Source: Pseudomonas frederiksbergensis (GTDB lineage: Bacteria; Pseudomonadota; Gammaproteobacteria; Pseudomonadales; Pseudomonadaceae). Taken from it: 64,000 bases of DNA. A model generated the notes under the pieces. That model made no database searches, was not told the DNA's origin, and saw only the letters and a program-made list of their open reading frames with translations. A program made the translations under genes and the position numbers. Position 1 is the stretch's first letter; each line of letters begins with the position of its first letter. The stretch is from the NCBI RefSeq assembly GCF_035751725.1, contig NZ_CP142104.1:5146001-5210000 (forward strand), given 5' to 3'. This document shows positions 57,601 through 64,000 of the stretch, one piece after another.

Positions 57601-59429
57601 GCACCGGTTATGCCTACGACCTCAACGGCCACCTGCTGGAAAAAACCGAGTTCGGCGCCGACGGCAGCCAGCGCATCACAGCCTACCAACGGGACAGCGC
57701 CGGGCGCCTGCTGCGCAAGACTTTGCCGGATGGCGAGGCAGTCGACTACCGCTACGACGCCCTCGGCCGCTTGGTCAGCGTCGACGACGGCCATTGGCCG
57801 CTGGCCTACGAATACGACGCCCAGGACCGCCTCGTCGCCGAGCACCAGGGCTGGGCCATCCTGCGCTATCGCTACGACAGCGTTGGTCGCTTGATCCATT
57901 GCCGCCTGCCCGACCGCAGCATCCTCGACTACCACCACGCCCGCGGCGGCGCGCTGATCGCCATCGACCTCAACGGCACCTGCCTGACCGAGCATCGTTT
58001 CAAGGGCGGCCGCGAAACCCAACGCCAGCAAGGCCTGCTGCTCAGCGACTACCGCTACGACGAACAGGGCCGCCTCAAGGCCCAGACCGTCTGGCAAACC
58101 CAGCAGCACCAACTGTTCTGGCGCGATTACTCCTACAGCGCCAACGGCAACCTCGCCGCGCTTTCTGACAATCGAAACCGCCGCAGCTACCAGTACGACG
58201 CGCAAGATCGCCTGGTCCGCATCGACTATGCCCACAGCCAAGGCCCCGAACGCTTCGCCCACGACCCGGCCGGCAACCTCTTGCTGCAAGACCGCCCCGG
58301 CCCGACCACTCTCAAGGCCAATCGCCTGCTCATGGAGGGCGACCGCCACTACGACTACGACGCCTACGGCAACCTCATCCGCGAACGCCGCGGCAAAGCC
58401 CAATGCCTCGTCACCCACTACCGCTACGACAGCCAACACCGCCTCATCGGCGTCACCAGCCCGGACGGCAGCGAAACGTCCTACCGCTACGACGCCTTCG
58501 GCCGACGCATCGAAAAAACCGTGGCGGACCAGACCACGGAATTTATCTGGCAAGGCGACCAAGTCATCGCTGAAAGCAGCGACCGCCACTACCAAAGCTA
58601 CGTCTACGAACCCGGCACCTTCCGCCCCCTCGCCCTGATCGAAGGCGAAGGCCCGGACAACGCCACGCCGTTCCACTACCACAACGACCACCTCGGCACG
58701 CCCCAGGAACTGACCAGCCACCAGGGCGAAATCGTCTGGGCCGCCCGCTACAACGGCTACGGCAAACTCACCGAACTGCGCCACGGCGACGGCAAACGCC
58801 TGGAACAACCGCTGCGCTTCCAAGGCCAATACCACGACCGGGAAAGCGGCCTGCACTACAACCGGCACCGGTACTACAATCCGGAGACGGGGCGGTACCT
58901 GACGCTGGACCCGAGCAAGCTCAAGGGTGGGCTCAATGGGTATCGGTACACCCTGAACCCGACGGGGTGGGTGGATCCGTTGGGGTTGGACGACTGCCCT
59001 GGAAGTGACGGGTGTAAAAAGCCGGCGGTTGGTGAGCAGGATCCGGCGGCTAAGGTTGGGGTGGATGAGGGGGAGCCACTCACTCCCGGAGGGACCAAGA
59101 ATCCTAGAGACTTCGGTTCGAAAGAGAAGTTAGACACGCACTTCAAGAAGCACGGAGACGAATTCGGTGCTAAAAACGCTGGGGATTATTTGTCGATTGC
59201 TCGACAGATAATAAATGAGGGAATTAAGGTTAAGTACTCCTATGAACACGAGCTTAGAACGGGCTTTGTGATGTTTTTAGGAAACAACAAAAAAATGAAG
59301 CCTAAATTTGCGTTTGTCGGGACCAATAACAAAGGAGAAATTACGACAGCACACGTAAAAACCGATAAAGACTTCTGGAAAACCATTAATGGTAACGCAA
59401 AAGACAGGACAATAAGACCTCATGAATAA
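54636..59429 (+). CDS. Rhs-family polymorphic toxin
   Basis: A 1597-residue Rhs protein. The N-terminal 440 residues hold a hydrophobic segment (about 300-335) and no PAAR domain. A DUF6531-type entry motif (NGCPVSMVTGEELL, about residue 443) starts the Rhs/YD repeat shell (YDxxGRL), ending at the conserved NGYRYTLNPTGWVDPLGL (about 1430-1450), where self-cleavage usually frees the tip. The last 145 residues are a swapped toxin (HFKKHGDEFGAKNAGDYL), encoded by clearly more AT-rich DNA; it resembles CdiA-type tRNase/BECR nucleases, low confidence. Secretion is probably by T6SS, but no vgrG, EagR or T6SS genes are in the window. GCGAGA precedes the ATG at 54636; 54699 is an alternative start. 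In the 277-base gap upstream I see only a T-run and no clear promoter. Confidence 0.9.
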   Translation: MRFPDKTPSLSGAIGSLVLAVMNKPDVEAVLQDFRNCLGDYDTWAEKFWNGQTLDIEQVFKVGNEVSLAPAKDGGKQASAVVASCPAQGPLTLVHMFQASRFVPIGDTPVVLEPIIRDELGKETFGDPIPYVIGPSGILEISECDRGQRYRISFFPNVTTDHVKALYASYQTAIAELEGWLKAEWKAFQPLWKEHSAKGFLDRYNTLQDAQLRGFENALYKLWDDVKQIFDLLADLQANSEKLLEYFTEAELEQLLKASSEAIAKALMIASDEPLLFVYTAAFISWMRMLPPRYLAEIIGEIRAEILINFLLAAVTGGLGLGLRLSGKVLRLVRSEHVRTWLQASSQRLGQLGGDSLNAHADVLKPVVIAGRGPSVGPAPVTPLHITAGDSPPLSVSNPAPVVREKSQPSTRLSKQEHHDDASTQSTNPNGDPADSAAQTRTNGCPVSMVTGEELLTLEDGTLDGRLPFIFTRLYRTSAAELDIGLGRGWSHALAHRLLIEGEQVIWIDQENRRTTFPRPSLQRPAIHNSLARAAIFLSDEPDELIIAQPGEEAPFLHFRDGRLIALSDRYDNRLTVQHNIYGDISRLDNGAGRCLRLRYEHRHLVAIDYQSFHPAPTRDESWRTEQTLVSYRYDARFRLVEATNAAGESERYDYDDQHVILQRQLAGGASFYWEWQGLGAAARCVRHWASFAQMDSRYTWGEDGSVTVHNLDGSEEVYVHDDRARLVRQVDPAGGEHLKAYDEQGRLIAEQDPLGAVTEYRYDEVGRLVALIPPEDEPTSYEYRNGFLHARQRGKAVWTYRRNEQGDVIEAIDPDGQSTWYHYDAQGQLKTISYPDASAHYFVRNHLGQLTEETLPDGSQRCFSYDALGRLLTRQDEHGAITHYQWDAVGRLLQTTLPSGATRAWSYNAYGKVIAERDELGRTTRYEYADDLHLISRRLNPDGSELKYRYDSARLLLTDIENESGEKYHLDYTPNGLIRQETGFDGQRTGYAYDLNGHLLEKTEFGADGSQRITAYQRDSAGRLLRKTLPDGEAVDYRYDALGRLVSVDDGHWPLAYEYDAQDRLVAEHQGWAILRYRYDSVGRLIHCRLPDRSILDYHHARGGALIAIDLNGTCLTEHRFKGGRETQRQQGLLLSDYRYDEQGRLKAQTVWQTQQHQLFWRDYSYSANGNLAALSDNRNRRSYQYDAQDRLVRIDYAHSQGPERFAHDPAGNLLLQDRPGPTTLKANRLLMEGDRHYDYDAYGNLIRERRGKAQCLVTHYRYDSQHRLIGVTSPDGSETSYRYDAFGRRIEKTVADQTTEFIWQGDQVIAESSDRHYQSYVYEPGTFRPLALIEGEGPDNATPFHYHNDHLGTPQELTSHQGEIVWAARYNGYGKLTELRHGDGKRLEQPLRFQGQYHDRESGLHYNRHRYYNPETGRYLTLDPSKLKGGLNGYRYTLNPTGWVDPLGLDDCPGSDGCKKPAVGEQDPAAKVGVDEGEPLTPGGTKNPRDFGSKEKLDTHFKKHGDEFGAKNAGDYLSIARQIINEGIKVKYSYEHELRTGFVMFLGNNKKMKPKFAFVGTNNKGEITTAHVKTDKDFWKTINGNAKDRTIRPHE

Positions 59430-59814
59430 CACAGCAGAAGTTAAAATCATTGCCATCGACACACTAGCAGAAGAGTGCATTACACTCCTTATTCACGGCA
59501 TCACCATTGAGTGCTTCGCAAACTACCGCCCATATAAAGTAGCCATAGGCGAGACACACCTTATTGAAATAACGATAGACTATTCAGAACCCCTCCAAAT
59601 TGAAAAATCCGCCGAGCCCAATGCTTTTCCTGAGAAAATCGGAAACGGTTATGGCTATTATTTACATGGAGTATTAGATGGAGAGACATTTAGATCTTTC
59701 ACAGATTTTTCAGACGAGGACATTCATTATGATTACCCCGAACTGGTGGGAAAACCTGTAAAGATTAAAGCAGACAGAATCAACGTAAATTTTTTACAAC
59801 CCTTAAAACCATGA
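59422..59814 (+). CDS. Putative cognate immunity protein of the Rhs toxin
   Basis: A 130-residue acidic protein whose start overlaps the last 8 bases of the Rhs gene (ATGAATAA), so it is co-translated. It has no signal peptide or membrane segment and looks mostly beta-stranded (IKADRINVNFL; ITIECFANYRPYKVAIGETHL). I do not recognise the family. Position directly after the toxin tip, low GC and the presence of a decayed copy further downstream (60751-61124) all argue for immunity. Confidence 0.75.
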   Translation: MNNTAEVKIIAIDTLAEECITLLIHGITIECFANYRPYKVAIGETHLIEITIDYSEPLQIEKSAEPNAFPEKIGNGYGYYLHGVLDGETFRSFTDFSDEDIHYDYPELVGKPVKIKADRINVNFLQPLKP

Positions 59815-60164
59815 ATATCGCTGCCTATAAAAGCAATAGACCTAGTTTATAAAGTCAGACATTTTAAAATTTTGACTCACCAAAAATATTTGCTTCGATC
59901 CACTGGAGCAGCGTAGAAAATTAATAACAAAGAAAACTTAGGAGAGTTAGCTCGTGACTTCCTTTCGAGCAATTTTGAGTTCGTAGAACACGTTGCATCG
60001 GGTCGATTTTAACCGATGCCCGGGGGGGCGAAACGGATCCTATTGCTTATCTAAAAATAATTAAGGATCACACAATGATAGCTGCAAAAATCATCCAAAA
60101 AGACTTTCCAAGCAAGGCCTTTTTTATCTCAAAAATATAACCATTCCTTTTCCGATGCTAACCT
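59815..60164 (+). pseudogene. AT-rich gap with a decayed gene fragment
   Basis: No intact gene in these 350 bases. Between 59935 and 60140 two open stretches in different frames read like one protein: LGELARDFLSSNFEFVEHV then, after a stop and a frame shift, TDARGGETDPIAYLKIIKDH and AAKIIQKDFPSKAFFISKI. This suggests an inactivated immunity-like gene. The rest shows nothing I can support. Confidence 0.4.
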
Positions 60165-60716
60165 TTGAAAAAGCACATTAAAATTAAACAAATTACGCGC
60201 CTAACAGCGATAAAAAATATAGCTGAGAGCTATTTAGACACAATGACAATTAAGGAGCGAGATTCACACATTTTAAACTGGTGGCCGCTGGATGAAAGTA
60301 CCCCAAACTTCCTTGGATTCTCAACAAAACTGCAAAAACTGATACTTGACAACGAAGAACCACCAAAAAACATCGAGGGTTCCCTAGCCGACGAGTTGAT
60401 ACTAGCTGGACTAAAATCAAGTTACATAGGAGTTACAAATGACTACTTGGCCGAACAACTAGCCGAGCTAGGATACGGAACCTACGCGATTCAGGGCGAT
60501 ATCGAGCATCTGAACACTTGTCCATGTTGCGAGTATCGGACCCTTTCGACCATTTCAGACTATGACATTTGCGAATTATGCATGTGGGAAGATGACGGCA
60601 CAGCGGCTCCTGAATCCTATAGCCATCCAAACCACATGACCCTAAGCACTGCAAAAAAACAATTTATTGAAAAAAAAGAGAACCTGCCTTTAAACAAATG
60701 GGTTAAAGCTTCCTAG
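60165..60716 (+). CDS. Cysteine-rich CPCC-domain protein (orphan immunity-like)
   Basis: A 183-residue protein ending in a Cys_rich_CPCC domain: CPCCEYRTLSTISDYDICELCMWEDDG followed by PNHMTLSTAKKQF, two zinc-ligand pairs. CPCC proteins recur as immunity or accessory genes in toxin loci. The TTG at 60165 (reading MKKHIKIKQITRLTAIKNI when initiated) is preferred because that N-terminal segment looks like other CPCC proteins; an ATG at 60243 would remove 26 residues. No toxin of its own precedes it. Confidence 0.75.
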   Translation: MKKHIKIKQITRLTAIKNIAESYLDTMTIKERDSHILNWWPLDESTPNFLGFSTKLQKLILDNEEPPKNIEGSLADELILAGLKSSYIGVTNDYLAEQLAELGYGTYAIQGDIEHLNTCPCCEYRTLSTISDYDICELCMWEDDGTAAPESYSHPNHMTLSTAKKQFIEKKENLPLNKWVKAS

Positions 60717-60750
60717 AAGTAACACCAAACCAGGTAGCTGGAATAGAACA

Positions 60751-61124
60751 ATGACAACAGAAATGAAGATCCTTGCAATTGACGACCTAGTGGAGGAGTG
60801 CATGACGATCCTTGTTCATGGCAACGTCATCGAATGCTTCGTAAACTTCTGCCCCAAAGCCGTGGCTATAGGCGAGACACACTGAGAAGAAATAACGATT
60901 GACTATTCAGACACTCTCCAGATTGAGGAGTCCACCGAGACCAATGCCTTGCCCCAAAAAATCGGGAATGGCTTCGGCTATTATTTACCTGGAACATTGG
61001 AGGGAGCGATATTTAGTCCTTCATAGATTTCTCAGATGATGACATTCATTACGATTACCCAGAGCTGGCTGCGAAACCCGTAAAAATAAAAGCTGACAGA
61101 ATCAACATAAACTTTATCATTTGA
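60751..61124 (+). pseudogene. Decayed duplicate of the Rhs immunity gene
   Basis: Aligns along its whole length with the gene at 59422-59814 (for example KILAIDDLVEECMTILVHG against KIIAIDTLAEECITLLIHG). A TGA stop interrupts it at about codon 44, after GETH, where the intact copy has GETHLIE. A one-base loss near 61017 shifts the frame before the conserved HYDYPEL block. It therefore encodes no functional protein. Start 60751 and end 61124 are those of the original frame. Confidence 0.85.
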
Positions 61125-61133
61125 AAGAACACG

Positions 61134-61436
61134 ATGCTTGACTCAAACAAAAATATCATCATCCCCGGAGAAACGCTACTTGAGGCTTTGGCTGAAGTAG
61201 AGTTCATATTGATATCGTTACACAAAATGGGCAGCCATTATCAAGACAAGCCAACAGAAGAGTATTATCAGGCAACCACCAATTTCATAGACGACGAAAA
61301 TATAACGCAGCGACTTGCAAAAATCAGACGCATCCTTAGTGAGAGATTTAATACATCTTTAGGTGTGGATGACATGGACGATATTGAGCGACGCATGCAG
61401 AACATTAACTTCTGGAAACCTAGGACAGGCTCGTAA
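61134..61436 (+). CDS. Small hypothetical protein in the immunity array
   Basis: A 100-residue acidic protein (MLDSNKNIIIPGETLLEALAEVEFILISL...) with a predicted helical core and no membrane segment. I do not recognise the family. It begins 9 bases after the decayed immunity copy, is AT-rich like the rest of the array, and probably is another orphan immunity gene. A weak GAA-rich stretch precedes the ATG. Confidence 0.6.
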   Translation: MLDSNKNIIIPGETLLEALAEVEFILISLHKMGSHYQDKPTEEYYQATTNFIDDENITQRLAKIRRILSERFNTSLGVDDMDDIERRMQNINFWKPRTGS

Positions 61437-61480
61437 GCCGCCAAGAGACAAAAGATTTTTTAATTGCAGGAGCATGAATT

Positions 61481-61786
61481 TTGGAAGACAGATTCGAAGC
61501 GCTACATCATTTTTTCAGCGCCTATTTTCATCAAGACTGGGGAATAGAGCATGACGGCGCAGAAGAAATCATCAGCGCCTTTTTAGCCGATTCTAGCAAC
61601 GACATTTTAAGGGCTACCCAACAACAGATAAACGCATTAATCAGCACACAAAAAGACGAACTGGGCTTAAGGGAATGCCTATTGAAAGAGCTTAGCTGTT
61701 ATTACTGCTACTGGAACGAATGGAAGACCGGTGAGGATTGGCTACGCCATATTAGCAACAGACTGAGCGCAGCACTTTCCCAATGA
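61481..61786 (+). CDS. CdiI_2-type contact-dependent inhibition immunity protein
   Basis: A 101-residue protein whose N-terminus FEALHHFFSAYFHQDWGIEHDGAEEIISAFL matches the CdiI_2 immunity family (YFHQDW signature). Such proteins neutralise CdiA-type toxin tips; no matching toxin is present, so it is an orphan. The TTG at 61481 is the likely start, with AGGAG 8 bases upstream; no ATG in this frame lies near. Its stop overlaps the next start by four bases. Confidence 0.75.
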   Translation: MEDRFEALHHFFSAYFHQDWGIEHDGAEEIISAFLADSSNDILRATQQQINALISTQKDELGLRECLLKELSCYYCYWNEWKTGEDWLRHISNRLSAALSQ

Positions 61787-62124
61787 ACATAACAAAAATC
61801 ATAAAGCTTGGCGGAATAATAACCTTCGATGACATGTCACACCTAGACCAATCATTGGATCCGTCATTCATCTTGGACGACCTCAAGGAAGATCTTTTTC
61901 AAGCCAGCTTCGCCTTGGGTCAAATATTAGATATCGGCTGGCACCCAGAATTCTGTGAGAGCGAATGCTTTAGAGTCGCCTTGATCTCGAAGAAAAACTG
62001 GGACACCCCTATACATTTAGAAAACTCGAGCACTTGAAAAGAACTGGAAAGACCCATCCAAAACACCCTTGAAAAAATCTCCCAAGAAGCCAAGACTATA
62101 CCCTCAGAAATCAAAACAAAATGA
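61783..62124 (+). pseudogene. Immunity-like gene interrupted by a TGA stop
   Basis: The frame starting at 61783 (MNITKIIKLGGIITFDDMSHLDQSL) is open to a TGA at 62035-62037. The same frame continues beyond it (KELERPIQNTLEKISQEAKTI...) to a TGA at 62122-62124, which overlaps the next ATG. The original gene would have encoded about 113 residues. The early part alone (84 residues) could still be made; the likely reading is recent decay. Its first base overlaps the CdiI_2 gene. Confidence 0.65.
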
Positions 62125-62546
62125 AAGTCCGCTGCATACTAAATAACCTAAACAGCGAAAAGCTCACACCCGCAACGTCCACACGACTAAAACAATACAT
62201 GCACCACCCTGATGGCGAACTAGACTTAGAGGTAGAAAAAGAACATGTCGTCTATGGCATAGAGTTCTGGAATAACTGCCCTTGGTATTATCTATGCACC
62301 GACGAACATGATGAATACCCTATCCCTTTAGCCGCCGACCTTTTTGAGGTCATTGATAAGCGCCTTTCAGGTCAATGGCAACTTTATTTCGAAGAAAGCT
62401 ATAACGGACACAATCACACCAAGCTTGTCTTCTCCGAGTGGGCCACCGATAAATTATTCTATGAAAACTTAATTTCCGGCGACGTTCAAGCAGAGGAAAC
62501 ATTCAAAAAATTCAGACAGATCATGGAAACAGAGTTTTTAGAGTAG
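62121..62546 (+). CDS. Hypothetical protein in the immunity array
   Basis: A 141-residue protein with no family I recognise, starting MKVRCILNNLNSEKL and rich in aromatic and acidic residues (IEFWNNCPWYYLCTDEHDEYPIPL). Its ATG overlaps the final stop of the broken gene before it (ATGA), suggesting they once formed an operon. Low GC. Immunity is inferred only from location. Confidence 0.6.
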   Translation: MKVRCILNNLNSEKLTPATSTRLKQYMHHPDGELDLEVEKEHVVYGIEFWNNCPWYYLCTDEHDEYPIPLAADLFEVIDKRLSGQWQLYFEESYNGHNHTKLVFSEWATDKLFYENLISGDVQAEETFKKFRQIMETEFLE

Positions 62547-62672
62547 TATGTCAAGGCTCTCGGTTAACCCGGCAGCCCCAGCAAATCTTTCAAGCGTTCA
62601 GAACTACCAGGTAGTCCTAGTTAAAGTTTTCACCCCCATCAACCTTTTCCAGAACAGCATAGAAGAGAATAA

Positions 62673-63057
62673 AAAATCCAAATCAAGGTAGACGAAGTAA
62701 AACAAGCGAACGACCAGTACCAAATCGCCTTTACAACCAACATCGGACCTGGAGTCGGTAATTGGAAGGGCGAACAACCAGAGATAGGGAAGGAGTATTC
62801 CGTTGAGTTTGAGATAAACGAAAAGTTTGTATATGAAAACAACATCAGCGAGACGAGTAAAACGTATTCACTATCAATCGAAGGCAGTTTTTGTCACCCT
62901 AACCTCCCTATTAACGTCGCTCGCCGAAGATGGAGTAGGATTGCTCGACTTCGCGGGCTCAAAAGTGATGATCGACTTATCTAGCTACCCGTTAACCCCG
63001 CCAAGTTTTATACGATTGACTTTCAAAGACCTGGATTTGTATCCCTTGGACCTATAA
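62673..63057 (+). pseudogene. Frameshifted remnant at the end of the immunity array
   Basis: Reading from about 62673 gives IQIKVDEVKQANDQYQIAF...YSLSIEGS, then the frame is lost in a run of five T (62888-62892). One base on, the frame resumes as VTLTSLLTSLAEDGVGLLDFAG...LYPLDL, ending at 63057. Removing one T would restore one continuous protein of about 125 residues. No start codon is evident at its left end, and 62547-62672 holds no gene I can support. Confidence 0.6.
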
Positions 63058-63170
63058 ATATCGAGCCCGCCGCCTAGTCTCGATGTTTAACAAGATAATA
63101 GGGCTTAGAAAATGAGCCAATCTGCATTGGCGTCAGGTCAGTTGGGTCTCTCTAGGCTGACACACCGCCA

Positions 63171-63195
63171 TCGCGAGCAAGCTCTCCCACAGGGG
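63171..63195. repeat. REP element
   Basis: TCGCGAGCAAGCTCTCCCAC followed by AGGGG, a REP unit as at 8478. It marks the return to ordinary high-GC chromosome after the toxin array. Confidence 0.75.
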
Positions 63196-63317
63196 ATCAC
63201 TGAAGGCCAGAGCCGTGCTTCGAACCGGCCATTGAGCCAACAACCAAAAAAACGGAACCCAATCCCAGCGCTCCCCCTCAATTCCGGAGAGACCAACCCG
63301 AGACGGAGCCCGCCACC

Positions 63318-63554
63318 ATGAACCACCCAACCCTCACCTTCGCCCAACTCCACCCCGGCGACCGCTTCACCCTGCCCGCCGATCACCGCTTATTTACCAA
63401 GCTCACCGACAGCACTGCCCGTGAGCACAGCGTGCATTCGATCAATCTGAAGGAAGAAGGCTACGGTTACGCCGAAGACCCTATAAAAGACCTGCCCGGG
63501 GAAGCGCCGATCGAGTACGTCCCGGTCGGTGGGCCGTTGCGGGCTGGGGGCTAG
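63318..63554 (+). CDS. Small hypothetical protein
   Basis: A 78-residue protein (MNHPTLTFAQLHPGDRFTLPADHRLFTKL) with high GC like the core genome and a likely beta-rich fold; the pattern LHPGDRF...F.KL is seen in small Pseudomonas proteins of unknown role. GACGGAG lies about 8 bases upstream of the ATG. It converges with the next gene. Confidence 0.65.
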   Translation: MNHPTLTFAQLHPGDRFTLPADHRLFTKLTDSTAREHSVHSINLKEEGYGYAEDPIKDLPGEAPIEYVPVGGPLRAGG

Positions 63555-63568
63555 GGCTCCTGCCGACG

Positions 63569-63997
63569 TTATAAACGCCGCGACATCAGCCACTGCTCCT
63601 TGCCCCAAGCCTCGAAGGGCTCCAGCACTTCCCAGCCAAGCTTGGCGTAGTAATCCCGTTCACTGTGGGTGTGCAGGTACAACGTCGCGAACCCAGCTTC
63701 TTTGGCATGGTTGCAGATGCCTTCGATCAATCGCGCGGCGAGGCCTCGGCGGCGGGCGTCCGGGTGGACGAATACGCAGGCGAGCCAGGGGCCGAGGTCA
63801 GGGCGGTCGGGCAGGTCGTCGTTTGCCAGCGAGGCGCCGCCCAGTAGCTGGTCGTGTTCCAAGGCGATAAGGCATTTCCAGCGACCATCGCGCTGCCCTG
63901 CCGAGAATTCCTCCTGCCAATGACCGAGTGATTGGTGGGCGAATTCGTAGGTGAATTCCCGATACAGCCATTCGGCCATCAGGTTGCATTTATCCAT
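63569..63997 (-). CDS. GNAT-family N-acetyltransferase (start near the window edge)
   Basis: A 142-residue acetyltransferase. The CoA-binding region is LACVFVHPDARRRGLAARLIEGI, with the expected R-R-x-G-L-A loop, and the C-terminal YYAKLGWEV is typical. An N-terminal aromatic segment WLYREFTYEF precedes it. The ATG at 63997 is three bases from the edge, so the true start may be upstream. The substrate is unknown. Confidence 0.85.
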   Translation of the reverse strand: MDKCNLMAEWLYREFTYEFAHQSLGHWQEEFSAGQRDGRWKCLIALEHDQLLGGASLANDDLPDRPDLGPWLACVFVHPDARRRGLAARLIEGICNHAKEAGFATLYLHTHSERDYYAKLGWEVLEPFEAWGKEQWLMSRRL

Positions 63998-64000
63998 GTG

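Noticed and set aside
56304..58868. An 854-codon minus-strand open frame opposite the Rhs core
   Set aside because: Mirror of repeated YD codons; composition is Val/Ala/Gln rich and no domain is seen.

Overview
The window is a chromosomal segment of a fluorescent-group Pseudomonas. This rests on high GC, Pseudomonas REP and REPIN palindromes, and a gene order that, as far as I remember it, runs largely collinear with P. aeruginosa PAO1 from lnt to ppa (roughly PA3984 to PA4031). Both window edges cut or nearly cut a gene: lnt lacks its start, and the last acetyltransferase begins 3 bases from the end.

Region 1 (1-31.2 kb) is core genome. It holds lnt, leuS, lptE, holA, the ribosome-rescue gene arfA with its internal hairpin, a lytic transglycosylase and an LD-carboxypeptidase. 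A large leftward cluster follows: proA-nadD-rsfS-rlmH-mrdA-rodA-sltB1-rlpA-dacA-DUF493-lipB-lipA. It couples the cell-elongation machinery (PBP2, RodA, RlpA, transglycosylase, DD-carboxypeptidase) to lipoate and NAD synthesis. Next come mpg, a DedA/PAP2 fusion, lrgAB-like genes, a MaoC hydratase, a MORN-caspase-like lipoprotein, ubiX and mpl.

Region 2 (31.3-39 kb) is an ethanolamine catabolic unit without microcompartment genes: a sigma-54-dependent activator (EatR type), aldehyde dehydrogenase, permease and EutBC ammonia-lyase. A sequence-perfect -24/-12 promoter and two inverted repeats lie between the activator and the dehydrogenase. Region 3 (39-43 kb) has a DedA protein, MtfA, a TA-flanked MITE-like element, ppa and an S24-type repressor.

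Region 4 (43.3-52.9 kb) is a defence island: hsdR, an Abi_2/HEPN gene sitting inside the restriction operon, hsdM, hsdS, an Mrr-type endonuclease and an unknown 184-residue protein. Region 5 (52.9-54.4 kb) has a DUF6124 gene with a long structured leader, and a pseudogene fused from two unrelated enzymes.

Region 6 (54.6-63.1 kb) is a polymorphic-toxin locus. A 1597-residue Rhs protein has an AT-rich swapped tip and an overlapping immunity gene. Behind it lies a 3.5 kb AT-rich array of further immunity-like genes, several broken, including a decayed duplicate of the first immunity gene. The window closes with a small hypothetical gene and an acetyltransferase.
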